NCBI RefSeq assembly: GCF_019139815.1
Contig: NZ_CP077079.1
Location: 4,526,001 to 4,590,000 of the forward strand
DNA length: 64,000 nucleotides
DNA from: Pseudomonas asgharzadehiana
GTDB lineage: Bacteria; Pseudomonadota; Gammaproteobacteria; Pseudomonadales; Pseudomonadaceae
Direction: 5' to 3'
Shown here in pieces: positions 1 to 8,378 of the stretch. The notes beneath the pieces are model-generated. The model saw only the letters and a program-made list of their open reading frames with translations. It did not search any database and was not told the DNA's origin. Within the stretch, counting starts at the first letter, position 1; every line of letters begins with the position of its first letter. Made by a program: the position numbers and the translations under genes.

Positions 1-677
1 GGATCTTTTTCCGAGAGGATCGCTTCGCGGTCATGTTCAATGCCGGCAAAACGGTCAACCTGGCCTGCCATAAGCACCAATTTGAGCAAGTTGCTTTCCA
101 CTTCGGTGACCAACTGGGTCACACGCTTGATCACCTGACCGGTGAGGTCCTGGTAATCCTGGGCCAGCAAAATATCGTTGAGGTTGCTGGAAACCGTGCG
201 GTTTTCCTGCTCGCTGCGCGACAAGAAGCCTTCAACCCGACGTGCCAGCTCACGAAACTCCTCAGCCCCGACTTCCCGGCGCATGAAGCGGCCCCAATCG
301 GCGCTCAGGGCCTGGGCTTCAGTGGCCATGCCGTTGACCAGGGGCGTGGCGTTCTCCACCAGGTCCATGGTGCGGTTGGCCGCCGCCTCAGTCAGCCTGA
401 CCACATAGGACAGGCGTTCGGTGGCATCGGTGATCTGTGAGATTTCTTCGGCCTGGGGCATGTGCGGGTCAATCTGGAAATTGACAATCGCACTGTGCAG
501 CTCGCGTGTGAGCTTGCCCACTTCCTGATACAGGCCGCGGTCACGGGTCTGGTTGAGCTCATGGATCAACTGCACCGCGTCGCCGAACTGGCCTTTTTCA
601 AGGCTGTCGACCAACTGGTGAGCATGTTTTTTCAGGGTCGACTCAAAGTCTCCCTGTGACGTTTCGTTATGCTCCAT
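1..677 (-). CDS. cheZ: CheZ, protein phosphatase of CheY-P (3' end outside window)
   Basis: CheZ removes the phosphate from CheY-P and so ends the switch signal at the flagellar motor. The reading frame starts at ATG 677 (protein begins MEHNETSQGDFES) behind a strong GGGGGAG site and stays open to base 1, so about 225 codons are present and the C-terminal CheY-binding tail is cut off. The visible part has the long helical CheZ core, including the segment LNDILLAQDYQDLTGQ, which carries the conserved catalytic Asp/Gln region. It follows cheY by 18 bp in the same operon. The identification is firm; the true end cannot be seen. Confidence 0.93.
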   Translation of the reverse strand, partial: MEHNETSQGDFESTLKKHAHQLVDSLEKGQFGDAVQLIHELNQTRDRGLYQEVGKLTRELHSAIVNFQIDPHMPQAEEISQITDATERLSYVVRLTEAAANRTMDLVENATPLVNGMATEAQALSADWGRFMRREVGAEEFRELARRVEGFLSRSEQENRTVSSNLNDILLAQDYQDLTGQVIKRVTQLVTEVESNLLKLVLMAGQVDRFAGIEHDREAILSEKD

Positions 678-695
678 AGCTCCCCCGCGATGGCA

Positions 696-1070
696 TCAGC
701 CGTGGATGCGTTCGAAGATTTTTTCGATCTTCTCTTTCAAGGCCAGTGCAGTGAATGGCTTGACCACGTAACCGTTAACACCCGCCTGGGCAGCTTCGAT
801 GATCTGCTCACGCTTGGCTTCGGCGGTGACCATCAGCACGGGAAGGCTGCGCAGCTTTTCGTCGGCCCGCACATGACGCAGCAAGTCGATACCGGTCATG
901 CCCGGCATGTTCCAGTCGGTTACCAGAAAGTCGATGCTCCCGCTGTTGAGGATCGGAATCGCCGTAAGGCCATCATCCGCCTCGACCGTGTTTGTGAACC
1001 CAAGGTCACGCAACAGGTTTTTTATGATCCGCCGCATCGTTGAGAAGTCATCAACGATGAGGATTTTCAT
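696..1070 (-). CDS. cheY: CheY, chemotaxis response regulator
   Basis: A single-domain receiver of 124 residues that, when phosphorylated by CheA, binds FliM/FliN and changes motor rotation. The acidic pocket is seen in [12 protein letters not shown] near the N terminus, the phosphoacceptor is Asp52 (VTDWNMPG), followed by the conserved Thr (MVTAEA) and the Lys in VVKPFT. ATG 1070 gives the normal CheY length; an in-frame TTG at 1094 would add eight residues with no family counterpart. It lies between fliA and cheZ in the fleN-fliA-cheY-cheZ gene string. Confidence 0.96.
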   Translation of the reverse strand: MKILIVDDFSTMRRIIKNLLRDLGFTNTVEADDGLTAIPILNSGSIDFLVTDWNMPGMTGIDLLRHVRADEKLRSLPVLMVTAEAKREQIIEAAQAGVNGYVVKPFTALALKEKIEKIFERIHG

Positions 1071-1239
1071 GTTCTTGTCCAATTCGACCTCCAAGCAGTC
1101 TTAAACGCGCCCAGCACCTGGACGCGTCATTTCAATCAACAGGCATTACACAAAAAGGACTGCCGGGGGCACCACGGGCCGAACCCGCGAAGATCCATCA
1201 CCTTCGCGGTATCGCTTTGCAGTGTCCCCACACTGCCTG

Positions 1240-1980
1240 TCAGCGCGCTCGCCACTCTCCCAAACGCCCCCGCAAGCGAGCGGCGCACTGGCTGTGTAAC
1301 TGGCTGACTCGCGATTCGCTGACCCCCAGGACCTCACCGATTTCCTTGAGGTTCAGCTCTTCGTCGTAGTACAGCGCCAATACCAGTCGCTCACGCTCAG
1401 GCAAATTGGCAATCGCGTCCGCCAACGCACCCTGAAAGCGTTCATCTTCCAGGTCTCGCGCCGGCTCCATATGAGTACTCGCGCCGTCCTCGTGCAGCCC
1501 TTCGTGTTCACCGTCCTGCAACAGGTCGTCGAAACTGAACAGGCGGCTGCCCAAGGTGTCGTTCAAAATCCCGTAATAATCGTCGAGACTCAATTGGAGT
1601 TCGGCCGCAACTTCGTGATCTTTAGCGTCGCGACCGGTTTTTGCTTCAATTGCGCGAATTGCGTCACTGACCATGCGCGTATTGCGGTGTACCGAACGAG
1701 GCGCCCAATCACCCTTGCGCACTTCATCGAGCATGGCGCCCCGGATACGGATACCCGCATACGTCTCGAAACTCGCGCCTTTGGTGGCATCGTATTTGGT
1801 TGACACTTCGAGCAGGCCAATCATGCCGGCCTGGATCAGGTCTTCTACCTGGACGCTGGCGGGCAGGCGTGCCAGCAGGTGATAGGCGATGCGCTTGACC
1901 AGCGGCGCATAACGCTCGATCAACTCGCCCTGACTGTCACGGGCGGACTTCTTGTAGGCGTTATAGCCGTTCGCTGTCAT
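1240..1980 (-). CDS. fliA: FliA, flagellar sigma factor 28
   Basis: Sigma28 directs RNA polymerase to late flagellar promoters such as fliC. The 246-residue protein has region 2 (LIERYAPLVKRIAYHLLARLP through GIRIRGAMLDEVRKGDW), region 3, and a C-terminal region 4 helix-turn-helix (LNLKEIGEVLGVSESRVSQL). ATG 1980 is chosen because it gives the family length and overlaps the fleN stop by 4 bases (ATGA), implying translational coupling. The frame stays open further upstream, but that stretch lies inside fleN and has no sigma-factor similarity. Its anti-sigma factor FlgM is not in this window. Candidate FliA promoters are seen at fliC and fliS. Confidence 0.96.
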   Translation of the reverse strand: MTANGYNAYKKSARDSQGELIERYAPLVKRIAYHLLARLPASVQVEDLIQAGMIGLLEVSTKYDATKGASFETYAGIRIRGAMLDEVRKGDWAPRSVHRNTRMVSDAIRAIEAKTGRDAKDHEVAAELQLSLDDYYGILNDTLGSRLFSFDDLLQDGEHEGLHEDGASTHMEPARDLEDERFQGALADAIANLPERERLVLALYYDEELNLKEIGEVLGVSESRVSQLHSQCAARLRGRLGEWRAR

Positions 1981-2810
1981 AGCACGGGTCCTGCGCTCGT
2001 CTGATGTACCAATCGCTCGACGAAAAACTCCAGATGCCCCCGTGGGTTGGCGGGCAACGGCCAAGTATCGACCTTTTGGGCAATAGCCTTGAACGCCAAT
2101 GCGCATTTGGAACGAGGGAACGCTTCGTAGACCGCACGCTGCTTTTGCACAGCCTTGCGCACACACTCGTCGTAGGGAACTGCACCGACGTATTGTAAGG
2201 CGACATCGAGGAAGCGATCCGTGACCTTGGTCAACTTGGCGAACAGGTTGCGCCCTTCCTGCGGGCTCTGGGCCATGTTGGCCAGTACGCGGAAGCGGTT
2301 CATGCCGTAGTCACGGTTAAGTAATTTGATCAGGGCGTAGGCGTCGGTGATCGAGGTGGGTTCATCGCAGACCACCAGCAACACTTCCTGCGCCGCGCGC
2401 ACGAAGCTGACCACGGATTCGCCGATCCCGGCGGCGGTGTCGATCACCAGCACGTCGAGGTTGTCGCCGATATCGCTGAATGCCTGGATAAGGCCGGCAT
2501 GCTGCGCCGGGCTCAGGTGCACCATGCTCTGGGTGCCGGAGGCGGCCGGCACGATGCGGATCCCGCCAGGGCCTTGAAGCAGCACATCGCGCAGCTCACA
2601 GCGCCCCTCGATCACATCGGCAAGCGTGTGTTTGGGCGTCAACCCCAGCAGAACGTCGACGTTCGCCAGTCCCAGGTCAGCATCCAGCAGCATGACGCGA
2701 CGGCCAAGTTCTGCCAGGGCCAGGGACAAATTCACTGACACGTTAGTTTTTCCGACGCCACCTTTGCCGCCGGTCACCGCGATCACCTGTACGGGATGCA
2801 TGCTGCCCAT
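1977..2810 (-). CDS. fleN: FleN (FlhG), MinD-like ATPase limiting flagellar number
   Basis: A 277-residue ParA/MinD-family ATPase that binds the regulator FleQ and restrains flagellar gene expression, keeping polar flagella few. The deviant Walker A motif GGKGGVGKT is at about residues 14-22. The MinD-type LLDADLGLANVDVLLG and VLVIDTAAGIG (Walker B) segments follow, and the C terminus is helical. ATG 2810 is used; a second ATG three codons later is possible, since neither has a strong ribosome binding site. It is downstream of flhF (104 bp gap) and overlaps fliA. FleN and FlhF are an established pair for flagellar number and placement. Confidence 0.95.
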   Translation of the reverse strand: MGSMHPVQVIAVTGGKGGVGKTNVSVNLSLALAELGRRVMLLDADLGLANVDVLLGLTPKHTLADVIEGRCELRDVLLQGPGGIRIVPAASGTQSMVHLSPAQHAGLIQAFSDIGDNLDVLVIDTAAGIGESVVSFVRAAQEVLLVVCDEPTSITDAYALIKLLNRDYGMNRFRVLANMAQSPQEGRNLFAKLTKVTDRFLDVALQYVGAVPYDECVRKAVQKQRAVYEAFPRSKCALAFKAIAQKVDTWPLPANPRGHLEFFVERLVHQTSAGPVL

Positions 2811-2914
2811 TTTATTTCTTTACCTTGTCTTGCTTAGACGCAGGCTACATGGCTTGGCCGCGTGAATCGCTTGCAGACCATCGATGTAGATACTTTTCAC
2901 GGTGTTCATCTGAC

Positions 2915-4231
2915 TCAACCGACCCGTTTTGCCGGGTTGTGATAGAGATCGGCGAACATGTCGGCCATCGCTTCCTCGCTAGGCTCGTCTTGCATTTGTA
3001 CGCTGACGGCGCGGCTGACCAACTGATGACGGCGCGGCAGATGCAGATCATCCGGGATCCGCGGCCCATCGGTCAGGTAAGCCACCGGCAGTTCGTGGCT
3101 GATAGCCAGGCTCAGCACTTCACCCAGGCTGGCGGTTTCATCCAGTTTAGTCAGGATGCAACCGGCCAGCCCGCAGCGTTTGTAGCTGTGATACGCAGCG
3201 GTAAGAACCTGTTTCTGGCTGGTGGTTGCAAGCACCAGGTAATTTTTTGACTTGATGCCACGCCCGGCCAGGCTTTCGAGCTGCATACGCAACGCCGGGT
3301 CGCTGGCTTGCAGGCCGGCGGTGTCGATCAGCACCACGCGCTTGCGCAGCAGCGGGTCGAGGGCATTGGCCAGGGATTGACCGGGGTCGACATGGGTAAC
3401 CGGCACATTGAGGATGCGGCCCAGGGTCTTGAGCTGTTCCTGGGCGCCGATACGGTAGCTGTCCATGCTCACCAGCGCGATATTCTGGGCGCCGTACTTA
3501 AGCACATAACGGGCGGCAAGCTTGGCCAGCGTGGTGGTCTTGCCCATGCCGGCCGGGCCGACCATGGCGATCACTCCGCCCTCTTCCAAGGGTTCGATCT
3601 GTGGCGTGGTGATCATCCGCGCCAAGTGGGCCAGCAACATGCGCCAGGCCTGGCGAGGCTCTTCGATTTCGTGGGTCAGCGCCAACAGGTCGCGGGACAA
3701 CGGGCCGGACAGGCCGATGCGTTGCAGGCGACGCCACAAGTTGGCCTGTTGCGGTTTGCTGCCTTGCAGTTGGGTCCAGGCCAGCGAGCCGAGCTGCACT
3801 TCGAGCAACTCGCGCAGGCCATTGAGTTCAAAGCGCATCGAGTCGAACGCGCGCTGGTCGACTGCGGCGGCCGGGGCGGGCGCGGCAGGACGCGGCGGTT
3901 CGATGAAAGTGGGCTCGACCAACGGCTCGGCAGCCGTCAGCGGCAGGCCGGCGAACAACTGGCGATTGGTGGTGGCATCGCTGTCGCCGCGCATGCTCAG
4001 TTCGGCCTGGGCCGAGACGATGCGCGAGGCAGTCTTGCGCAGCTCGTCTTCAAGCTCCATGTTCGGCACGCGCGGCGCCAGGGCCTGGGGGGTGTAATCC
4101 AGGGCAGCCGTCAGCTCGACACCGCCGGCAATACGACGGTTACCGATAATCGCGGCGTCGGCGCCCAGCTCATCACGGACCAGTTTCATGGCCTGACGCA
4201 TATCGGCGGCGAAAAAACGCTTCACTTGCAT
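2915..4231 (-). CDS. flhF: FlhF, SRP-type GTPase for polar flagellar placement
   Basis: FlhF marks the cell pole for flagellar assembly. The 438-residue protein has a basic N-terminal segment, a Pro/Ala-rich linker around residues 105-125, an N-like helical domain, and a C-terminal SRP-GTPase G domain with the P-loop GPAGMGKTT at about 225-233, followed by VSMDSYRIGA, LIDTAG and LTKLDETASLG. This order matches FlhF and not FtsY/Ffh. It begins at ATG 4231, 12 bp after the flhA stop, and is followed by fleN, the antagonistic MinD-like partner. Confidence 0.96.
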   Translation of the reverse strand: MQVKRFFAADMRQAMKLVRDELGADAAIIGNRRIAGGVELTAALDYTPQALAPRVPNMELEDELRKTASRIVSAQAELSMRGDSDATTNRQLFAGLPLTAAEPLVEPTFIEPPRPAAPAPAAAVDQRAFDSMRFELNGLRELLEVQLGSLAWTQLQGSKPQQANLWRRLQRIGLSGPLSRDLLALTHEIEEPRQAWRMLLAHLARMITTPQIEPLEEGGVIAMVGPAGMGKTTTLAKLAARYVLKYGAQNIALVSMDSYRIGAQEQLKTLGRILNVPVTHVDPGQSLANALDPLLRKRVVLIDTAGLQASDPALRMQLESLAGRGIKSKNYLVLATTSQKQVLTAAYHSYKRCGLAGCILTKLDETASLGEVLSLAISHELPVAYLTDGPRIPDDLHLPRRHQLVSRAVSVQMQDEPSEEAMADMFADLYHNPAKRVG

Positions 4232-4243
4232 AACCCACTACCC

Positions 4244-6373
4244 TCAGCCGTTGGGCCCTACTGTCGCGACGATAGTCACTTGCTTGTTGTCAGGAATTTC
4301 CTGATAAGCCAAAACGTGCAAATTCGGTACTGCCAGGCGCCCGAACCGCGACAACATTGCCCGGACCGGGCCTGCCACCAGCAGAATCACCGGTTGGCCC
4401 TGCATTTCCTGGCGCTGCGCGGCGTCGATCAACGAACGCTGCAGTTTTTCAGCCATGCTTGGCTCCAACAGAACGCCCTCTTCCTGGCCTTGTCCTGCCT
4501 TCTGAATACTATTGAGCAATATTTGTTCCAACCTTGGTTCCAAGGTGATCACAGGCAGCTCAGAGTCAAGCCCTACAATGCTTTGCACGATTGCACGCGA
4601 CAATCCGACACGCACCGCCGCCACCAGCGCGGCGGTATCTTGACTCTTGGCGGCATTGTTGGCGATGGCCTCGGCAATGCTGCGAATGTCGCGCACCGGC
4701 ACCTGTTCGGCCAGCAGCGCCTGCAGCACTTTGAGCAGTTGCGACAGCGACAGCACGCCCGGCACCAGCTCTTCGGCGAGTTTTGGCGAGGCCTTGCCCA
4801 GCAAACCCATCAATTGCTGGACTTCTTCGTGACCGATCAACTCGTGGGAGTGCTTGTACAAAATCTGGTTGAGGTGGGTGGCGACCACGGTGCTGGCGTC
4901 CACCACGGTATAGCCCAGGGACTGCGCCTGGCTGCGCTGGCTGATTTCGATCCATACCGCCTCCAGGCCAAAAGCCGGATCTTTGGCGGTAATGCCGTTG
5001 AGGCTGCCGAACACCTGGCCGGGGTTGATCGCCAGCTCGCGGTCCGGGTAAATCTCGGCTTCGGCCAGGATCACCCCCATCAGCGTCAGGCGGTAGGCAC
5101 TGGGCGCCAGGTCGAGGTTGTCGCGGATGTGCACGGTGGGCATCAAAAAGCCCAGGTCCTGGGACAACTTCTTGCGCACCCCCTTGATCCGCGCGAGCAA
5201 TTGGCCGCCCTGGTTGCGGTCCACCAGCGGAATCAGGCGGTAGCCGACTTCCAGGCCGATCATGTCGATGGGCGTCACGTCGTCCCAGCCCAACTCCTTG
5301 GTTTCCTGGGCACGGGCCGGGGATGGCAGCAGCTCCTGCTGGCGCGCGACCTCCTGCAGCGCCTGCACTTTGACTGCGTTTTGCTTTTTCCAAAACAGGT
5401 AGGCACCGCCGCCGGCCAATGCGGCCATGCTCAGGAACGACACATGAGGCATGCCCGGCACGATACCCATGATCGCCATAATGCCCGCCGCCACGGCCAG
5501 GGCCTTGGGCGAGGCGAACATCTGCCGGCTGATCTGCTTGCCCATGTCTTCGGAGCCCGACGCACGGGTCACCATGATTGCAGCGGCTGTTGATAACAAC
5601 AGTGATGGCAATTGCGCCACTAAACCGTCACCGATGGTCAGCAAGGCGTAGACCTTGCCCGCGTCGCCGAAGGTCATACCGTGCTGGAAGATACCCACGG
5701 CAATGCCGCCGATCAGGTTGATGAACAGAATCAGCAGGCCGGCGATGGCGTCACCGCGCACGAATTTGCTGGCGCCGTCCATGGAGCCGTAGAACTCGGC
5801 TTCCTGGGCCACTTCCAGGCGGCGCGATTTGGCCTGGTTCTGGTCGATCAGGCCGGCGTTGAGGTCGGCGTCGATGGCCATCTGCTTGCCGGGCATGGCG
5901 TCGAGGGTAAACCGCGCGCTCACCTCGGAAATCCGTCCGGCGCCTTTGGTCACCACCACGAAGTTGATGATCATCAGGATCGCGAACACCACGATACCGA
6001 CCACGTAGTTACCACCGATCACCACTTCACCGAAGGCCTGGATCACCTTACCGGCCGCGGCGTGGCCGTCCTGGCCATGAAGCATCACCACGCGGGTAGA
6101 GGCCACGTTCAACGCCAGGCGCAGCAGGGTCGCCACCAGCAAAATCGTCGGGAACACCGCAAAATCCAGGGGCCGCAGGGCATACACGCACACCAGCAGC
6201 ACCACCACCGACAGGGCGATGTTGAAAGTGAAGAACACGTCGAGCAGGAACGGCGGCATCGGCAACATCATCATTGCCAGCATCACCAGCAACAACAACG
6301 GCACACCCAGATTGCCCCGCGAGAGGTCAGTCAGGGTCGTACGGGCCGTGCCGAGCATTTGAGAGCGATCCAC
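4244..6373 (-). CDS. flhA: FlhA, flagellar type III export gate protein
   Basis: FlhA is the largest inner-membrane component of the export apparatus; its cytoplasmic ring receives chaperone-substrate complexes. The 709-residue sequence has about eight transmembrane helices in the first 330 residues, the conserved FHIPEP-family loop (VTKGAGRISEVSARFTLDAM), then a large soluble domain. Two GTG codons lie in tandem at 6376 and 6373. I take 6373 (protein begins VDRSQM) because pseudomonad FlhA proteins usually begin at this Asp-Arg-Ser and a GAGG lies 10 bases upstream. It heads the flhA-flhF-fleN-fliA run, with a possible sigma54 site upstream at 6438-6452. Confidence 0.96.
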   Translation of the reverse strand: MDRSQMLGTARTTLTDLSRGNLGVPLLLLVMLAMMMLPMPPFLLDVFFTFNIALSVVVLLVCVYALRPLDFAVFPTILLVATLLRLALNVASTRVVMLHGQDGHAAAGKVIQAFGEVVIGGNYVVGIVVFAILMIINFVVVTKGAGRISEVSARFTLDAMPGKQMAIDADLNAGLIDQNQAKSRRLEVAQEAEFYGSMDGASKFVRGDAIAGLLILFINLIGGIAVGIFQHGMTFGDAGKVYALLTIGDGLVAQLPSLLLSTAAAIMVTRASGSEDMGKQISRQMFASPKALAVAAGIMAIMGIVPGMPHVSFLSMAALAGGGAYLFWKKQNAVKVQALQEVARQQELLPSPARAQETKELGWDDVTPIDMIGLEVGYRLIPLVDRNQGGQLLARIKGVRKKLSQDLGFLMPTVHIRDNLDLAPSAYRLTLMGVILAEAEIYPDRELAINPGQVFGSLNGITAKDPAFGLEAVWIEISQRSQAQSLGYTVVDASTVVATHLNQILYKHSHELIGHEEVQQLMGLLGKASPKLAEELVPGVLSLSQLLKVLQALLAEQVPVRDIRSIAEAIANNAAKSQDTAALVAAVRVGLSRAIVQSIVGLDSELPVITLEPRLEQILLNSIQKAGQGQEEGVLLEPSMAEKLQRSLIDAAQRQEMQGQPVILLVAGPVRAMLSRFGRLAVPNLHVLAYQEIPDNKQVTIVATVGPNG

Positions 6374-6437
6374 CACCGGTATTCCTCGTAACGTAAAGCA
6401 AACTTTTGACGCCGGGAGGCATCCTGGTGGCGGTATT

Positions 6438-6452
6438 GCAAGAAGCTGTCCA
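6438..6452 (-). promoter_or_regulatory. Possible sigma54 promoter of flhA
   Basis: On the minus strand this reads TGGACAGCTTCTTGC. It has the invariant GG and GC elements 10 bases apart and the TTGC -12 block, but the -24 block departs from TGGCAC. It would start transcription roughly 50 bases before the flhA start codon. FleQ/sigma54 control of flhA is established in P. aeruginosa; use of this exact site is inference. Confidence 0.5.
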
Positions 6453-6514
6453 ACTTTGGTTTGGGGGCGTGAACAACCTCACAAGCGAGCGTTTCTAAAG
6501 CCCTAGCCCCAGTT

Positions 6515-6610
6515 AAATGTGGGAGGGGGCTTGCTCCCGATGGCGGTGTATCAGGCAATAGATTAATTGGCTGAACCACCGCTATCGGGAGCAAGCCCCC
6601 TCCCACATTT
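6515..6610. repeat. REPIN-like element (two inverted REP sequences)
   Basis: Bases 6515-6540 and 6585-6610 are perfect inverted copies over 26 bases of a REP sequence (core GTGGGAGGGGGCTTGCTCCC). They enclose a 44-base spacer, and the match extends inward with one mismatch. This is the layout of a REPIN, a non-autonomous element thought to be moved by a RAYT transposase encoded elsewhere. It lies between the cold-shock gene and flhA. Related single or decayed copies occur near 12732, 16680, 22838, 41797 and 58715. Confidence 0.85.
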
Positions 6611-6630
6611 GGATGTGTGTGCGTCCAGCG

Positions 6631-6840
6631 CTACCCCGCAACGGGTCGTACGTTCATAGCCTGATGCCCTTTCTTTCCTTGCTCGCTCTCGAACTCAACC
6701 TTCTGATTTTCTTCGAGCGTCCTGAACCCTTCACCCTGGATCGCGGAAAAGTGAACAAAGAGATCAGCTCCACCCTCATCCTGAGTAATAAACCCAAAGC
6801 CCTTTTCCGCGTTGAACCACTTCACCGTACCCCTAGCCAT
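6631..6840 (-). CDS. Cold-shock protein of the CspA family
   Basis: A 69-residue single cold-shock domain that binds single-stranded RNA/DNA. It has the leading GTVKWFN strand, RNP1 (KGFGFI) and RNP2 (LFVHFSAI), all aromatic binding residues intact, and family-standard length. The start is ATG 6840 behind GGAGAACGACA. It lies between flhB and flhA on the same strand, 33 bp downstream of a divergent cold-shock-like gene, so the two may share a transcript. It is not a known flagellar component. Confidence 0.95.
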   Translation of the reverse strand: MARGTVKWFNAEKGFGFITQDEGGADLFVHFSAIQGEGFRTLEENQKVEFESEQGKKGHQAMNVRPVAG

Positions 6841-6873
6841 TGTCGTTCTCCGTAATCGTGACTGAGCCGCGAC

Positions 6874-7083
6874 TCAGATATCGGCGCTCGCATCAACACG
6901 CAACGCATAAATGCCGTCGGGCCGATGAATCATTCGAAACGTCAGTTTTTTACCTGCATAAAGCACCGTCCCAGCCCAATCGTCCCGGCGAATCATCACG
7001 CCCTCTTCCCCGGAGCGCGGCACAACCCACCCCAACCCGGTCTCGGGGTCATACGATCCGACACGCCCTCTGTACCTATTCAC
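6874..7083 (-). CDS. Degenerate cold-shock-domain-like small protein
   Basis: I do not recognise a named family beyond a likely cold-shock fold. From GTG 7083 (GGGAG seven bases upstream) the protein has 69 residues, the same length as its neighbour. It aligns in outline: RGRVGSYDPETGLGWVV matches [17 protein letters not shown]. The second RNA-binding motif is lost: the position of LFVHF reads VMIRR here, so the aromatic face is largely gone. The frame is open upstream for another 43 codons without cold-shock similarity, so an earlier start cannot be excluded. It sits directly upstream of the intact csp gene and downstream of flhB. Confidence 0.6.
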   Translation of the reverse strand: MNRYRGRVGSYDPETGLGWVVPRSGEEGVMIRRDDWAGTVLYAGKKLTFRMIHRPDGIYALRVDASADI

Positions 7084-7238
7084 CGCCACGCTCCCAGCCT
7101 CTCGTCTACGACCTGTGCGCCGTGCCTGCTGTAATGAAACCCGGGCGAGCGGCGGCTGGCTACTGTCAGAGTTGACAGGTAGACACCGATTGAGAAGAGG
7201 TGGTAGCGGCAACCGTTGAAGGCCAGGTGAGATGCGAA

Positions 7239-8375
7239 TTAAGAGTCGCGGCGCAATTCCGGCGGAATCGGCAGGTCCTTGAGCGGGTCCGGGCGTTTGC
7301 CCGTGCCGGCGCGGTATTGGCGGATTTGATAGACATACGCCAACACCTGCGCCACGGCCAGGTACAACCCGGCAGGGATTTCCTGGTCGAGGTCGGTGGA
7401 GTAGAAGATCGAACGCGCCAGCTCCGGCGATTCCAACAGCAGGATGTCGTTGGCCACGGCGATTTCGCGGATTTTAAGGGCGGTGAAGTCACTGCCCTTG
7501 GCCAGCAGCATCGGCGCGCCGCCCTTCTCCGGGTCGTACTTGAGGGCCACCGCATAATGGGTCGGGTTGGTGATGACCACATCGGCGTCAGGCACTGCGG
7601 CCATCATCTTGCGCTGGGACATTTCGCGCTGCAGTTGGCGGATACGTTGCTTGACCTCGGGCCGGCCTTCCTGGTCCTTGTGCTCGTCACGCACTTCCTG
7701 CTTGGTCATCAGCAATTTCTTGTGGCTTTCCCACAGTTGGATCGGCGCATCCACCGCCGCAATGATGATCAAACCGGCCGACATCCACAGCGCGCTCCAG
7801 CCGACCACCTGCACGCTGTGGATGATCGCCGACTCCAGCGGCTCGTGGGCGATGCGCAGCAAATCGTCGACGTCGGACGACAACACCGACAGCGCCACGA
7901 ACAGAATCAGGATGAATTTGGCCAACGCCTTGAGCAGTTCCACCAGCGCCTTGGCGGAAAACATGCGTTTGAGCCCGGCGGCCGGGTTCATGCGGCTGAA
8001 TTTGGGCGCCATGCTGCCCGCCGCGAACAACCAGCCACCAAGGGCGACCGGGCCGATCAGCGCGGCCAGCAGCAAGGTAATCAGAATCGGCTGTACCGCC
8101 AGGATCGCGATTTTCCCCGAGTGCAGCAGGTATTGCCCCATGGAGTCCGGGTTGAGCAACACTTCACGGGGCAGGCTGAAGTTGTGCTTCATCAATTCCA
8201 GCAGGTCCAGCGCCAGACCACCGCCGTAGATCAGCAAGGCGCCGGCACCGGCCATCATGGTCGCAACGGTATTGAGTTCTTTGGAACGGGCAATCTCGCC
8301 TTTTTCCCGGGAGTCCTTTTTACGTTTCTCCGTGGGGTCTTCTGTCTTGTCCTGACCACTCTCGCTCTCGGCCAT
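7239..8375 (-). CDS. flhB: FlhB, export gate and substrate-specificity switch
   Basis: FlhB is the inner-membrane protein that, together with FliK, switches export from hook to filament substrates. The 378-residue protein has a charged N terminus (EDPTEKRKKDSREKGEIA), four transmembrane helices between about residues 35 and 210, and a cytoplasmic domain with the self-cleaving NPTH motif at residues 270-273. It begins 3 bases after the fliR stop, at the end of the fliLMNOPQR-flhB string. All expected features are present. Confidence 0.97.
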   Translation of the reverse strand: MAESESGQDKTEDPTEKRKKDSREKGEIARSKELNTVATMMAGAGALLIYGGGLALDLLELMKHNFSLPREVLLNPDSMGQYLLHSGKIAILAVQPILITLLLAALIGPVALGGWLFAAGSMAPKFSRMNPAAGLKRMFSAKALVELLKALAKFILILFVALSVLSSDVDDLLRIAHEPLESAIIHSVQVVGWSALWMSAGLIIIAAVDAPIQLWESHKKLLMTKQEVRDEHKDQEGRPEVKQRIRQLQREMSQRKMMAAVPDADVVITNPTHYAVALKYDPEKGGAPMLLAKGSDFTALKIREIAVANDILLLESPELARSIFYSTDLDQEIPAGLYLAVAQVLAYVYQIRQYRAGTGKRPDPLKDLPIPPELRRDS

Positions 8376-8378
8376 GGC

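Noticed and set aside
3308..5593. Plus-strand open frame of 761 codons across flhF and flhA
   Set aside because: It lies opposite two certain genes in a GC-rich sequence, is rich in Gln/His/Arg/Gly as antisense shadows are, and shows no domain or ribosome binding site.
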